From Blastococcus colisei (GTDB lineage Bacteria > Actinomycetota > Actinomycetes > Mycobacteriales > Geodermatophilaceae): a stretch of DNA of 64,000 nucleotides. This document shows, piece after piece, positions 32,766 to 43,678 of this stretch (positions are counted from its first letter, which is position 1; each line of letters begins with the position of its first letter). The translations under genes and the position numbers were made by a program. The notes under the pieces are model-generated. The model saw only the letters and a list, made by a program, of their open reading frames with translations. It did no database searches and was not told the origin of the DNA. Location: NCBI RefSeq assembly GCF_006717095.1, contig NZ_VFQE01000001.1:1736001-1800000 (forward strand), read 5' to 3'.

Positions 32766-33890
32766 TCACAGCAGGCCGAGCCGTCTGGCCTCCTGCTCCA
32801 GCTTCGCTGCGCGCCGTTCCCGCCGGCGCCGGTCGTGCCGACGCAGCGGCGCCGGCCAGCGGGCCTGGATCGTGGCGTTCAGCTCGGCGCCCAGCAGCAC
32901 GGCCATCCCGAAGAAGAAGCAGAACAGCAGGGCACCGATGGGAGCGGCCAGGGCGCCGTAGGGCAGCGCGGTGATCAGGACGTCGGCCACGTAGCTCCGC
33001 AGGAGCAGCGCCGCGACCAGGAAGAAGCCGACGGCGAGCAGCGTGCCCGGCAGGTGCCGGCGCCACGGCAGCCGGTTGGGCAGCACCACGTGGTAGAAGC
33101 TCGTGAGCGCCAGGAGCAGCCCGACGAGCACGACCGGCCAGTACACGGCGTTGACCAGCACCATGCCGGTCGACTGCCAGTCGGCCGGCATCAGCCCGAC
33201 GAGGACCTCGCGGCCGAGCACCAGCAGCGGCAGGGTCAGCACGGCCATGAACATGCCGACGACGAACAGCCAGAGGGCCTTCAGGCGGGTGCGGATCGGG
33301 CCGCGCACGTCGCGCTGGTCGTAGGCGATGACGATGGTGTTCATGAACGTCGCCGTCGCCGACGAGCCCGCCCAGAGGGACAGCAGGAAGCCCAGGCTCA
33401 CCACCTCGAGCCGGCCCGAGCCGAGGATGTCCGACAGCGTGGGGGCCACGAGGTCGTCGACGACGTCGGATGTCAACACCTGCGCCGATGCGGTCAGCAG
33501 CTGGTCCTCGATGCGGCGGACGGCGTCGCCTCCGATCAGCGAGCTCAGGTAGCCCAGCGACCCCAGCAGCCCGATCAGCAGCGGCGGCACGGACAGGATC
33601 TGCCAGAACGCCGCCTCCGCGGAGAGCCCGAGGATGCGGTCCTGCCACGCCTTGGCCAGCGTGCGGCCGAGCACCTGCAGGGGCACGCGCAGCGGCGCCG
33701 GCCACCGGTCCAGCCGGCCGGGCGAGGTGACCTCGTCGTCCGGCGGCACGAACCGGGTCGAGCCCGCCGGGGACCGGTCCTCCGTGTCGGCCGGGGCCGG
33801 GGAGGGATGAACGGTCTCCGTCGCTGCGCCGTCGACCGCCCCGGGCTCCCCGGTGCGCGGAGGAGACCCACTGGGCAGGACGGTGCTCAC
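32766..33890 (-). CDS. YihY/BrkB-family inner membrane protein
   Basis: About 374 residues with a proline/acid-rich cytoplasmic N-terminus (to about residue 60) and six hydrophobic segments, including FWQILSVPPLLIGLLGSLGYL, VVSLGFLLSLWAGSSATATFMNTIVIAYD and IGALLFCFFFGMAVLLGAELNAT, the last being the family's C-terminal signature. Once called ribonuclease BN, the family is now regarded as of unknown transport or envelope function. Start uncertain: GTG 33890 is used, GTG 33905 is in frame. A very basic C-terminus (RRHDRRRRERRAAK) faces the cytoplasm. Confidence 0.87.
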   Translation of the reverse strand: MSTVLPSGSPPRTGEPGAVDGAATETVHPSPAPADTEDRSPAGSTRFVPPDDEVTSPGRLDRWPAPLRVPLQVLGRTLAKAWQDRILGLSAEAAFWQILSVPPLLIGLLGSLGYLSSLIGGDAVRRIEDQLLTASAQVLTSDVVDDLVAPTLSDILGSGRLEVVSLGFLLSLWAGSSATATFMNTIVIAYDQRDVRGPIRTRLKALWLFVVGMFMAVLTLPLLVLGREVLVGLMPADWQSTGMVLVNAVYWPVVLVGLLLALTSFYHVVLPNRLPWRRHLPGTLLAVGFFLVAALLLRSYVADVLITALPYGALAAPIGALLFCFFFGMAVLLGAELNATIQARWPAPLRRHDRRRRERRAAKLEQEARRLGLL

Positions 33891-33972
33891 CCGCCCAGTG
33901 TGCACGCCCGGTACCGCGGTGGCCGCCCTCCCGGGCCGCTGGGCCAGGGCATTCGCCCCCTCGGGCGACCGG

Positions 33973-36228
33973 TCAGCCGGCCGGGGTCGGCTCCGCGGGC
34001 GGCGCGGCCGGAGGGATGCACACGATCACCGGCTCGGCGGCGTAGCGCGTCTGGAAGTCCTCCCGCTTCAGCTCGGCGCCCGAGGCCAGGTCGCGGAAGA
34101 CCCGCGTGACGGTGATGTCGAAGCCGGTCGACCCGTTCTGCGGGGTGCAGTTGCCGTCGTCCGGCTTCTCCTGCACCACCGGGGCCCGCTGGTTGTAGCG
34201 GTTGCTGCTGATCGACTGGATCTCGTACCGCTTGGTCCCGTAGAAGGTCACCGTGATCGTGCCGGGGGTCCAGGCGGTGTCGATGTAGACGCCGGTGTCG
34301 CTGTCGTTGCGCCACTCGAGGTCGATCGAGTCGTAGTAGACCGTCGCCTCGCGGCCGGCGGGGTAGCGGCTGATGTAGTAGCTGTGCGGCTTGTGGAAGA
34401 CGTCTTCGAGCCCGGCGAAGAACACCGCGTTGAACATCGTGGTGGCGAACTGGCTGATGCCGCCGCCGACCGCGGTGGTGAACTCCCCGTTGTTGATGAC
34501 GCCGGCCTCGACGTAACCCTGTGCGACCCCGCGCGGGCCGGTGAAGCCGTTGAGGCTGAACGTCTCGCCCGGCAGGACGAGGGCGCCGTCCACCTCCTGG
34601 GCGACCACGCGGATGTTGGTGCCGCTGGCCGGGTTGCCGATGTTGGTGGTGAAGCTGCCGATCTCCTCCCGGATGCCGAGCCCCTGCGCCTCCTCCGTGG
34701 TGAAGTCGGCCGGCACCGGGCCCAGCTGGGCGGTGACCGTGCGCGGCGCCGACTCGCCCAGCACCGGGAGGAGCTGCTCGGCCAGCGTCGCCGGGGCGAC
34801 GCCGGTGCCGTCCACGGAGGGCACGACGGTGACCGCGCCGCCGGACACCTCGAAGCGGGCGTCCTCGGCACCGCTGCCGAACACGGCCAGCTCGTCGCCC
34901 AGCGCCGTCTGCAGGGCTGCCGGGTCGATGCCGACCGCGAGGACGCCGTCCTCCTGGGGCGTGAACGTGAGCGAGGCCGCGATGGCCTCCACCGGCACCT
35001 CGGCGGTGTCCTGGCTGTTCTCCACGACGACCAACACGGGTGCCGAGAGGGCGGGCTCGACGGTCTCCTCCAGCACCCGCTGAGCCTCCGCCGCATCGAC
35101 GTCGACGGGCGTCACGTCGACGGGCAGGTCGATCGGCGTGCTGGGGTCCGCGCCGGACTGCAGTGCGTCGATGACCGCCTCCGCGGCCCCCTCCCGGTCG
35201 AGGGTGCGGCCGTCGGCCGGCTCGGTGACCGAGGGGGTGGTGCCCTCGATGACGATCGAGGCGTCGACCGGTGCGCGGTCCACCTGCTCGGCCAGCGCGT
35301 CGATCTGCGCGGCGAGGGCGGTCTCCTCGCCGGTGAAGGTCGGTTCGATCTCGCGATCGCTGAAGAGTGATGTCAGGCGGGTCCAGGGGTTGAGCGGCTG
35401 GTCGTCGGCGGAGTCGATGGTCGCCTCGACGTCCAGCGTGATCCCGGCCGTCAGTGGCGAGAAGGGGGCCGTCACGTCGTCGGCGCGCACCACGTGCTCG
35501 GCATCGACCCGGGGGGCCAGGTCCTCCTCGAGGGCAGCGCCGGCGGCGGCGGGGGATAGACCGCCGATGTCGACGCCGGCCACGACGGTCGAGCGCGGGA
35601 TGTCGCCCGAGGACAGCAGCAGGTCACCGCCGTAGAGCGCGGCCAGGACGGCGACCGCGCCGGCCGGCACCAGGACGGCACGGCGGCGCCACCGCGGGCC
35701 GCCGCCGCTGCCGGCGGTGGGCTCGGCGCCCGGAGGGGGCAGGTCCGGGGTGTCCGCCACGGGTGCCGTGTCCTGCACAGGCGACGACGCGGCAGCGGGC
35801 TCGGGTGCGCCGGTGACCGGCACCGTGTCCATGCCTCCGCCGGGCTGCTGGGGGCCGGACATGTCGAGCGCCTGGGTACTGCGGTCCTCGTCCTGGTCCG
35901 CATCGGGCTGGGCGGCCTCGACGGCCGGTGCGGCACCGGTGATGGGGCCGGCCTGGTCGGGCGCGCCGAGCAGCCAGTCGCGGGTGACCGGGCGGGTGTC
36001 GTCGTGGCCGTCGGCCGGTGCCGGCCGGGTGCCGTCGGGCGAGGGGCGCCCGTCGGCGTCCTCCGGGCGCATCCGCACCGTCTCGTCGTGCGCGGGCGGG
36101 TGCTGGGGCATGGGGTGTTCCTCCGGTGTCGGTCGACCGGTGGTCCCCGAGAACGACGGAGCCGCCGGCCCTCCGTCCGCACGAGGCGGTGTGGAGGACG
36201 CGGCGGCGTCGTCGGGTGAGGCGGTCAT
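33973..36228 (-). CDS. VanW-family protein with PG-binding-4 repeats
   Basis: The 751-residue protein has a disordered, proline/acid-rich N-terminus of about 180 residues, one membrane span (RAVLVPAGAVAVLAALYGGDLLL), an extracellular region with repeated peptidoglycan-binding-4-like segments (STVVAGVDIGGLSPAAAGAAL ... PADGRTLDREGAAEAVIDAL) and the VanW domain with LPGETFSLNGFTGPRG, GGGISQFATTMFNAVFFAGL and YPAGREATVYY. VanW proteins are linked to glycopeptide-resistance loci but most, as here, are cell-wall proteins of unknown role. An in-frame ATG at 36111 is an alternative start. Confidence 0.87.
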   Translation of the reverse strand: MTASPDDAAASSTPPRADGGPAAPSFSGTTGRPTPEEHPMPQHPPAHDETVRMRPEDADGRPSPDGTRPAPADGHDDTRPVTRDWLLGAPDQAGPITGAAPAVEAAQPDADQDEDRSTQALDMSGPQQPGGGMDTVPVTGAPEPAAASSPVQDTAPVADTPDLPPPGAEPTAGSGGGPRWRRRAVLVPAGAVAVLAALYGGDLLLSSGDIPRSTVVAGVDIGGLSPAAAGAALEEDLAPRVDAEHVVRADDVTAPFSPLTAGITLDVEATIDSADDQPLNPWTRLTSLFSDREIEPTFTGEETALAAQIDALAEQVDRAPVDASIVIEGTTPSVTEPADGRTLDREGAAEAVIDALQSGADPSTPIDLPVDVTPVDVDAAEAQRVLEETVEPALSAPVLVVVENSQDTAEVPVEAIAASLTFTPQEDGVLAVGIDPAALQTALGDELAVFGSGAEDARFEVSGGAVTVVPSVDGTGVAPATLAEQLLPVLGESAPRTVTAQLGPVPADFTTEEAQGLGIREEIGSFTTNIGNPASGTNIRVVAQEVDGALVLPGETFSLNGFTGPRGVAQGYVEAGVINNGEFTTAVGGGISQFATTMFNAVFFAGLEDVFHKPHSYYISRYPAGREATVYYDSIDLEWRNDSDTGVYIDTAWTPGTITVTFYGTKRYEIQSISSNRYNQRAPVVQEKPDDGNCTPQNGSTGFDITVTRVFRDLASGAELKREDFQTRYAAEPVIVCIPPAAPPAEPTPAG

Positions 36229-36253
36229 CGCGGGCGCGACGATATCGCCTTCC

Positions 36254-36478
36254 TCACGCAGTTACGTGCTGCTCGCCGTCTGTGTCGATGATGTCGACAG
36301 CGATGTCACGCAGCTTGCTCTCGTACTCGCGAGCGTGGTGCCCGCAGAAGACGAGATCGCTGCCGCTCGCGAGAACGACGCGCACCTTGGCCAGGGCTCC
36401 ACAGCGGTCGCAGTGGAACGGGACGACGAGGTCATCGGTGGGCGGGGTCGACGTCAGCGTCTGGGTCATCTGGCTCAT
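36254..36478 (-). CDS. small zinc-ribbon-like protein (DUF7455 type)
   Basis: A 74-residue protein with FHCDRCGALAKVRVVLASG and LVFCGHHAREYESKLRDIA: a CxxC pair plus CxHH, a likely zinc site. The string matches a short actinobacterial family of unknown function often encoded near sigma factor genes (general knowledge). ATG at 36478 is used; the longer frame to 36646 has no family look. Confidence 0.8.
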   Translation of the reverse strand: MSQMTQTLTSTPPTDDLVVPFHCDRCGALAKVRVVLASGSDLVFCGHHAREYESKLRDIAVDIIDTDGEQHVTA

Positions 36479-36990
36479 CACTCGCTCTCTACCGCACGGA
36501 CCCGCGGCTGCGGATCGGCCTCCTGCACAGCGCCAGGATGGCCCCTCGTGTTCCCGTTCCGATGGCCGGTGACCACGGACTCGCCGAAAGAGATGAGTCC
36601 GTAACACGCCGGGCCTTGATGGAGCGGGTTCAGCAGGGGACGTCACTGGATGGACGGTCGTGCACGTTGCCTGGGTCGATCTGCCGGACCGGCTGGGTGC
36701 CGGGCCGACCGTGGGTCCGCTGCTGTTCTGACGCTTCCCACGCTACGCCGTCTACCCGACAAGTGTCGGCGTACACCGTCGGTCACCCGTTCGACGCCCA
36801 CACTTCGCTCCTCCGGGGCAGCCGGGCCCATCGGGACCCGGCCCGCGAAGCGTCCGAAAGGGCCATTCCGGCTCTGCCCAGCGGATTCATGCCGACGGCA
36901 CCGGCGATGATCACGATTTCGTTGCAGCCGCCCGAGCCGGGACGACGTATGGCAGGTTCTGCTCCTGCATGCCCACCGAGGATGAGGTAG
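36479..36990. other. 512-base intergenic space upstream of the FG-GAP-like genes
   Basis: No supportable gene. The only structured element I see is CCGACAAGTGTCGG (36756-36769), two perfect 6-bp arms around AG, which could be an operator. A promoter for the gene at 36991 must lie here but no clear -35/-10 pair stands out. Confidence 0.45.
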
Positions 36991-38262
36991 ATGGACCGAA
37001 AGATGTGGCACCGCGCGCTCGTGGCGGCTCTGGTGATCGTGACCGTCACCGGCGGTGCGACCGCCGCGGCCGCGGACGAGGCGCACCGGCTGACCGGTGC
37101 GGATCCGGCGCACGAATCCGTGGGAGGGGGAGTGGCGCCGGCCTCCACGGTCGTAGCTCTGCCCGATCTCGCGATCGCGCACCGGCTGCCGTCGGGTGGG
37201 ATGAACCTGTGGCGGATGCCGCTCTCCGAGCTGGAGGACGGCTTCGGGCAGCCCCAGTTGGTGAAGACTCTGGACTTCGGCGGGTTCTCCTACGACAACT
37301 CCCGCACGATCGCGGGTGACTTCGGGGACATCACCGCCTCCGACGACGGCACCGCCGACCACCTGATCTGGCACCGCCAGCCCAACGGTGGGGTGCTGCT
37401 CTGGGCGGTCGGAGGCGGGGCCGACACCACGCCGCGCCTCTGGCACGACCTGCGGACCGGGGGGTGGTCCTATGCGGCCTCGACTCCCATGGTGGGCGAC
37501 GTCAACGGCGACGGCTGGGACGACCTCGTGGTCACGCACAGCACGGGCAACCGCGGAGACACCAACATCTGGGTCTTCCCGAGCGATGGGACCAGGTTGA
37601 CGGCGCCCCAGCACTGGGCGACCAAGCGCAGCGGTGACTCCGTGCTGCCCCCGCGGTTCCTCCTCGGCGACCTCAGCCGCGACGGGGAGGGCCGGGACGA
37701 CGTCATCGAGGTGCAGGGCGACGTCTACCGCTTCGTCGGAGGGACGCTCCAGAGTGTCCTGCAGTACGGGGCCTGGACGAGCGGCTCCCTGCAGTCCTAC
37801 TACACCGACGCGGTCTTCTACGGCCCGAAGTCGGCCGGGTGGTCGTTCGGGTCGTCACGGCAGCTGACCGGCGACGTGACGGGCGACGGCCTGATCGACG
37901 TGGTCACCGTCCACGCGCAGCCGAAGGGCGGGATCCTCGTGTGGATGCACCGGGGATGCTCCTACGACACCGGCACCCAGTACTGCATGGAAGCGCCTGT
38001 CGTCTGGCAGGACCTGCGTACCGGCGGGTGGTCGTTCGCCGGGTCGCGTCAGCACCTGGCCGACACCGACGGTGACGGGCGGCAGGACCTCGTCAGCCTC
38101 CACAGCCAGGGCGGGCATCCTGGGATCCTCGTCTGGCGGCACCGCAGCACTGGAACGGGCCTCGAGACACCCGAGGTGATGGCGGACCTGAAGACGGGTG
38201 GCTGGAGCTACGCGAGCAGCCGGGAGGCCGTCGCCGACCTCTACGGCACCTTCGTCGGATAG
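36991..38262 (+). CDS. secreted FG-GAP/VCBS-like repeat protein, paralogue 1
   Basis: The 423-residue precursor has a Sec signal (RALVAALVIVTVTGGATAAAADEA; cleavage near AAA-DE). The mature part has beta-propeller-like repeats, each ending in a calcium-binding-type loop: DVNGDGWDDLVV, DVTGDGLIDVVTV, DTDGDGRQDLVSL. Each is preceded by a (R/K)TGGWS(Y/F) segment. FG-GAP/VCBS proteins are extracellular binding or adhesive proteins; no enzyme domain is visible. The next gene is a close paralogue. Start: ATG 36991 or ATG 37003; the paralogue's N-terminus (MWPRGL) aligns with the second (MWHRAL). Confidence 0.82.
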   Translation: MDRKMWHRALVAALVIVTVTGGATAAAADEAHRLTGADPAHESVGGGVAPASTVVALPDLAIAHRLPSGGMNLWRMPLSELEDGFGQPQLVKTLDFGGFSYDNSRTIAGDFGDITASDDGTADHLIWHRQPNGGVLLWAVGGGADTTPRLWHDLRTGGWSYAASTPMVGDVNGDGWDDLVVTHSTGNRGDTNIWVFPSDGTRLTAPQHWATKRSGDSVLPPRFLLGDLSRDGEGRDDVIEVQGDVYRFVGGTLQSVLQYGAWTSGSLQSYYTDAVFYGPKSAGWSFGSSRQLTGDVTGDGLIDVVTVHAQPKGGILVWMHRGCSYDTGTQYCMEAPVVWQDLRTGGWSFAGSRQHLADTDGDGRQDLVSLHSQGGHPGILVWRHRSTGTGLETPEVMADLKTGGWSYASSREAVADLYGTFVG

Positions 38263-38433
38263 CCATCGATCAGCGCACGCGCCCGCCCGGCGGGGTCCCG
38301 CTCGTTCCTGTCTCTTCGGCACGAATCGCGACCGTCCCGGCACTCCGGTCCCACCGTTCCCACCGCTGTCGGCCCTGGGCGGGTCGTGGGCCCTACCCTC
38401 CAGCGACCCAGGACGAGAAGGAAGGGCTCACGG

Positions 38434-39690
38434 ATGTGGCCAAGAGGACTGGTGGCCGCCGTGGCGGTGGCGACGGTCGCCAGCTGGTCGCCGGCGGCGG
38501 CCTCGGACAGCGCTGACCGGCTGACGGGTGAGGACCCCGCGCATGCCGCCGCGCAGGCCGGGGACACGTCGGCGTCGGCGATCGTGCCGTTGCCGGATCT
38601 GGGCATCGCCCACCGGCTGCCGTCGGGTGGGATGAACCTGTGGCGGATCCCGCTGTCGGAGTTGGAGACCGGCTACGGCCGGCCCCAGCTGGTCAAGACG
38701 CTGAACTTCGGGGGTTTCTCCTACGACCGGTCGGTCACTCTCGCCGGCGACTTCGGCGACATCACGCCGTCCGACGACGGCACCACCGACTTCGTGGTCT
38801 GGCACGCGCAGCCCAACGGCGGCGTCCTGCTCTGGGCGGTCGGCGGTGGCTCGGACACCACACCGCGGCTCTTGATGGACCTGCGGACCGGGGGCTGGTC
38901 CTGGGCAGACTCCCGGCCCATGGTCGGCGACGTCAACGGGGACGGCTGGGATGACCTGGTCGTGCGCCACAGGTACGGAACGACGCACTCGAACGTCTGG
39001 GTCATCCACAGCGATGGATCCACGTTCGGGCCGCCGGAACTCTGGTACCGGGAACTGCTCACCCACGGTTTCGACGGCACCCGCCACCTGATGGCGGACA
39101 TCGGCATGAGCCCACTTGGTACCAGCTGGTCGATCAGTGCCGACGGCTGGGCTGACTGGTGGGCCATCCGGCCGTATCCGGACGGGATCATGGTCGACGG
39201 CATGCGTAGCGGTGCTCACGGCTGGTTCGGCATCTCGAATCCGACTGCAGAGGGCAGGACGACGGCCTCAGAGGCCCAGCTCCGTTCGGCCACCGGGGAC
39301 GGGTGGTCCTACACCGCCTCGCGGCAACTGGTCGGTGACGTGACGGGAGACGGGCTGAACGACCTGGTCAGCGTGCATCGGCAGGGGAACGGTGGCCTCC
39401 TCCTCTGGGTCCACCTGGGCGAGACATCCGCGAGCCCGTGGCAGGACCTCCGCACGGGGGGCTGGTCCTACGCCGGATCACGCCAGCACCTGGCGGACAC
39501 CAACGGCGACGGGATGGCGGACCTGATCAGCGTCCACAGCCAGACCGGCAATCCCGGCATGCTGATCTGGCGTTCGTTGGGCTCGGCTACCGGATTCGAG
39601 GCGCCCGAGGTGATCGCGGACCTGAAGACCGGGGGCTGGAGCTACTCGGCCAGCCGGGAGAGCGTCGCGGATCTCTACGGCGAGATGTGA
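38434..39690 (+). CDS. secreted FG-GAP/VCBS-like repeat protein, paralogue 2
   Basis: A 418-residue precursor that matches paralogue 1 along its length: signal peptide (GLVAAVAVATVASWSPAAAS), LPDLGIAHRLPSGGMNLWRIPLSELE, PNGGVLLWAVGGGSDTTPRL, three DxxGDGxxDL loops (DVNGDGWDDLVV, DVTGDGLNDLVS, DTNGDGMADLIS) and repeated TGGWSY. The central third (about residues 195-290) is where the two diverge most, with an insert around SISADGWADWWAIRPYPDG. ATG 38434 follows AAGGAAGGG. The pair presumably arose by tandem duplication. Transcription ends at a strong terminator after this gene. Confidence 0.83.
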   Translation: MWPRGLVAAVAVATVASWSPAAASDSADRLTGEDPAHAAAQAGDTSASAIVPLPDLGIAHRLPSGGMNLWRIPLSELETGYGRPQLVKTLNFGGFSYDRSVTLAGDFGDITPSDDGTTDFVVWHAQPNGGVLLWAVGGGSDTTPRLLMDLRTGGWSWADSRPMVGDVNGDGWDDLVVRHRYGTTHSNVWVIHSDGSTFGPPELWYRELLTHGFDGTRHLMADIGMSPLGTSWSISADGWADWWAIRPYPDGIMVDGMRSGAHGWFGISNPTAEGRTTASEAQLRSATGDGWSYTASRQLVGDVTGDGLNDLVSVHRQGNGGLLLWVHLGETSASPWQDLRTGGWSYAGSRQHLADTNGDGMADLISVHSQTGNPGMLIWRSLGSATGFEAPEVIADLKTGGWSYSASRESVADLYGEM

Positions 39691-39708
39691 CCCGGTTACG
39701 TACACGCA

Positions 39709-39742
39709 GAGGCCCCCGACCGGCGAACCGGTCGGGGGCCTC
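39709..39742. terminator. bidirectional terminator between FG-GAP gene and rpoD
   Basis: Perfect 15-bp stem (39709-39723 with 39728-39742) closed by a CGAA tetraloop, the strongest hairpin of the window, between two convergent genes. GC-rich without a U-tract in the forward direction; serves both strands. Confidence 0.88.
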
Positions 39743-39757
39743 CTTCGTAGGTGGAGC

Positions 39758-41143
<1,386 letters not shown>

Positions 41144-41493
41144 TCAGGTTCCTTCCCGTGCTGGGTGCGTTCCCCGGGGAACCTTCTGGTCCCCGGGCAG
41201 CGGCTCCGGTCCTCGCACCTGCTCAGCGGCAGAGGTCCCGGCAGACCGGCGCGGCGTTTGGCCGCTGGACGGGCAGGGGATCCCTCCCGGCTGGAGGGCG
41301 ACGGGGTGGGGCTCTCTCATTGTAACGACGTGTCCGGCGATCTCCACCGTCTCGGACGCCGCGGCCTCGCCCCGACGAGGCGTTTCGCGTGTCACGGGGC
41401 GGTTCTCACTCTTCGTGGTGCCATCGGTCGTGGAGCCCGATACCTGGAGCACCCGGTCCCTCGGACCCCACCCGCACCACCCGTTCGGGCGGC
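41144..41493 (-). promoter_or_regulatory. rpoD upstream region with candidate -10
   Basis: This 350-base space contains no gene. On the minus strand TACAAT (41324-41319) is a near-consensus -10 about 175 bases before the rpoD start; a matching -35 is not clear (GTGGAG region 17-18 bases upstream). The leader includes a perfect 14-base palindrome GTTCCCCGGGGAAC (41169-41182) close to the start codon, which could hold mRNA structure. Confidence 0.45.
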
Positions 41494-42237
41494 TCAGCGG
41501 TCGGTGCGCTCGTGCGCGGCCAGGGCCGCCCCCACGATGCCGGCGTCGTTCTGCAGCTCGGCCGGGACGACCGGCGTCCGGGTGGAGAGCAGCGGCACCC
41601 ACTTGTGGGCCTTCTTGCTCACGCCGCCGCCGACGATGATGAGGTCGGGCCAGAGCCCCGCCTCGAGGACGTCGAGGTAGCGGTCGACCCGCCGCGCCCA
41701 CTCGGGATAGCTCAGTTCCTCGCGTTCCCGTGCCGCGGCGGAGGCCCGGCGTTCGCCGTCCTCCCCGTCCACCTGGATGTGGCCGAACTCCGTGTTGGGC
41801 ACGAGGCGGCCGTCGACGAACAGCGCGCTGCCGATGCCGGTGCCGAAGGTGAGCATCAGGACGACGCCCCTGCGGTCCCGGCCGGCGCCGTAGCGCATCT
41901 CGGCGATGCCGGCGGCGTCGGCGTCGTTGAGCGTCTCCACGGTGCCGGGGATCCGGGCGTCGAGCCCGGCGTCGAGGTCGGTGCCGATCCAGCTCTTGTC
42001 GACGTTGGCCGCGGTGTGGGCCACCCCGCGCTTCATGACGCCGGGGAAGGTGACGCCGATCCGCCCGGCCCAGCCGAAGTGGTCCACGATCCGGCCCACC
42101 ACGTCGTACACGGGGTCGGGCAGGGACGGCTGGGGCGTCTCGATCCGCAGCCGCTCACCGATCAGCTGGCCCTTCTCGAGGTCGACCAGGCATCCCTTGA
42201 TGCCGCTGCCGCCGATGTCCACTCCGAAGCCCTGCAC
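41494..42237 (-). CDS. ppgK: polyphosphate glucokinase
   Basis: A 247-residue ROK-type kinase that phosphorylates glucose with polyphosphate (or ATP). Visible: phosphate motif [28 protein letters not shown] (the polyphosphate-glucokinase version of the second phosphate motif), [13 protein letters not shown] with the catalytic Asp, and GHIQVDG. The GTG at 42237 gives the family N-terminus; an upstream extension to 42291 lies in the divergent promoter with suhB. Same order as sigA-ppgK-suhB in Mycobacterium. Confidence 0.93.
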   Translation of the reverse strand: MQGFGVDIGGSGIKGCLVDLEKGQLIGERLRIETPQPSLPDPVYDVVGRIVDHFGWAGRIGVTFPGVMKRGVAHTAANVDKSWIGTDLDAGLDARIPGTVETLNDADAAGIAEMRYGAGRDRRGVVLMLTFGTGIGSALFVDGRLVPNTEFGHIQVDGEDGERRASAAAREREELSYPEWARRVDRYLDVLEAGLWPDLIIVGGGVSKKAHKWVPLLSTRTPVVPAELQNDAGIVGAALAAHERTDR

Positions 42238-42295
42238 GCCGACAGGGTAGTGAGCGGCGTCTCGCCCGTCCCTAGTCTGCGGCAGGATCACCCGC

Positions 42296-43114
42296 GTGAG
42301 CGCACCCGCCCCGGACCCCGGTCAGCTGCTGGCCCTCGCCGTCGACGTCGCCCGCGAGGCCGCTCTGCTGGTCGCCCGCGGCCGGGCATCGGCGGCCGAC
42401 CACGTCGACGTCAAATCCAGCCCGGTCGACGTCGTGACCGCGGTGGACCGCGCCAGCGAGGAGTTGATCACCGCCCGGCTGCTCGGCGCGCGGCCGGACG
42501 ACGGCCTGCTTGGGGAGGAGGGCGCCGAGCGCGCCGGATCGAGCGGGGTCCGCTGGGTGGTCGACCCGATCGACGGCACGGTCAACTTCCTCTACGGCCT
42601 GCCGGCCTACGCGGTGTCCATCGCGGCAGAGGTGGACGAGGAGGTCCGGGCCGGTGTGGTGCTCAACGTGGCGACCGGTGAAATCTTCACGGCGACGGCC
42701 GGCGGCGGCGCCCATCTGTCGTCCCCGGGCCTGCCGGAGCCCGTGCGGCTCACCGGCAGCCGCCCGGTCTCGTTGGAGCAGACCCTGGTGGCCACCGGCT
42801 TCGGCTACCGGGTGGAGCAGCGACGGGCGCAGGGCGCGGTGGTCGCCCGGCTCCTGCCCCAGGTGCGCGACATCCGCCGGAACGGCAGCTCGGCGCTGGA
42901 CCTGTGCACCGTGGCCGCCGGTCGCCTCGACGCCTACTACGAGCTGGACCTGAAGCCCTGGGACCATGCGGCCGGCGCCCTGGTCGCAGCCGAGGCCGGC
43001 GTGGTCGTCAGCGGGCTCGCCGGCCGCCCCTTCGCCGAGCCGATGGCCGTGGCCGCGGCGCCGTCGATCGCCGGCCCGTTCCTGGACCTGCTGGAGGAGT
43101 TGCACGCCGGCTGA
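42296..43114 (+). CDS. suhB: inositol monophosphatase family protein
   Basis: A 272-residue Mg-dependent phosphatase. Metal-binding motifs are complete: SSPVDVVTAVDRASE, LLGEEG, VVDPIDGTVNFLYGLP and the C-terminal ELDLKPWDHAAGALVAAEAG. In actinobacteria the enzyme supplies inositol for phosphatidylinositol and mycothiol; related members act on histidinol phosphate or NADP. Position next to ppgK matches the mycobacterial suhB. GTG start. Confidence 0.9.
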   Translation: MSAPAPDPGQLLALAVDVAREAALLVARGRASAADHVDVKSSPVDVVTAVDRASEELITARLLGARPDDGLLGEEGAERAGSSGVRWVVDPIDGTVNFLYGLPAYAVSIAAEVDEEVRAGVVLNVATGEIFTATAGGGAHLSSPGLPEPVRLTGSRPVSLEQTLVATGFGYRVEQRRAQGAVVARLLPQVRDIRRNGSSALDLCTVAAGRLDAYYELDLKPWDHAAGALVAAEAGVVVSGLAGRPFAEPMAVAAAPSIAGPFLDLLEELHAG

Positions 43115-43129
43115 GCGGCGCGCAGTGGG

Positions 43130-43678
43130 TCAGCACTCGGCCGCTGCTCCGGTGACGGGGGCGAGTGCCGCGGCGACCTCCTCGGCGGAGGCGAGCGTCG
43201 CGAACTCCGGCCCGACGACGACGTCGACGCGGGCGTCCGCCCGGACGTCCTGGTGGTCACCGGCCTCCGGGAGGAACAGCCGCACGTACCTGGCGGCATC
43301 GGAGCCGCGGGCCCCGTAGCGGAGCTCCCCGACGCCGGTGACCTCGCGCTCGGTGGGGTCGTTGGCGACCTCGGCGATGATGAAACCGCGCTCGCCCAGG
43401 GCGGTGGCCACCGTCTGCGCCAGGCCGGCGGTGTCGGTGGCGTTGAAGACCCGCAGGGTGATGTCGGCGGGCTCCAGCTCCGTCGGCGGGGCCGCCTCGG
43501 CCACCGACTCGCAGGCGGCGGCCTCTTCGGCTGCCTCCTGCTTCTCCGTGCGCAGCACGTTCCACCACACGCCGAGGGCGGCGACAGCGAGCACCAGCAG
43601 GAAGATCAACGGCGGCAGCGGACGGCGGCCGCTGCGGGGCCGCACCGGCGGGCGTTCGGTCCGCAGCGTCACGGTCAC
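43130..43678 (-). CDS. cei: LytR C-terminal domain protein (Cei-like)
   Basis: The 182-residue protein has a basic proline-rich cytoplasmic start, one membrane span (PPLIFLLVLAVAALGVWWNVL) and an extracytoplasmic LytR_C domain (ITLRVFNATDTAGLAQTVATALGERGFIIAEVAND ... VDVVVGPEFA). It corresponds by position and layout to Rv2700/Cei, a cell-envelope integrity protein of M. tuberculosis. Symbol is by synteny. Convergent with suhB. Confidence 0.82.
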   Translation of the reverse strand: MTVTLRTERPPVRPRSGRRPLPPLIFLLVLAVAALGVWWNVLRTEKQEAAEEAAACESVAEAAPPTELEPADITLRVFNATDTAGLAQTVATALGERGFIIAEVANDPTEREVTGVGELRYGARGSDAARYVRLFLPEAGDHQDVRADARVDVVVGPEFATLASAEEVAAALAPVTGAAAEC

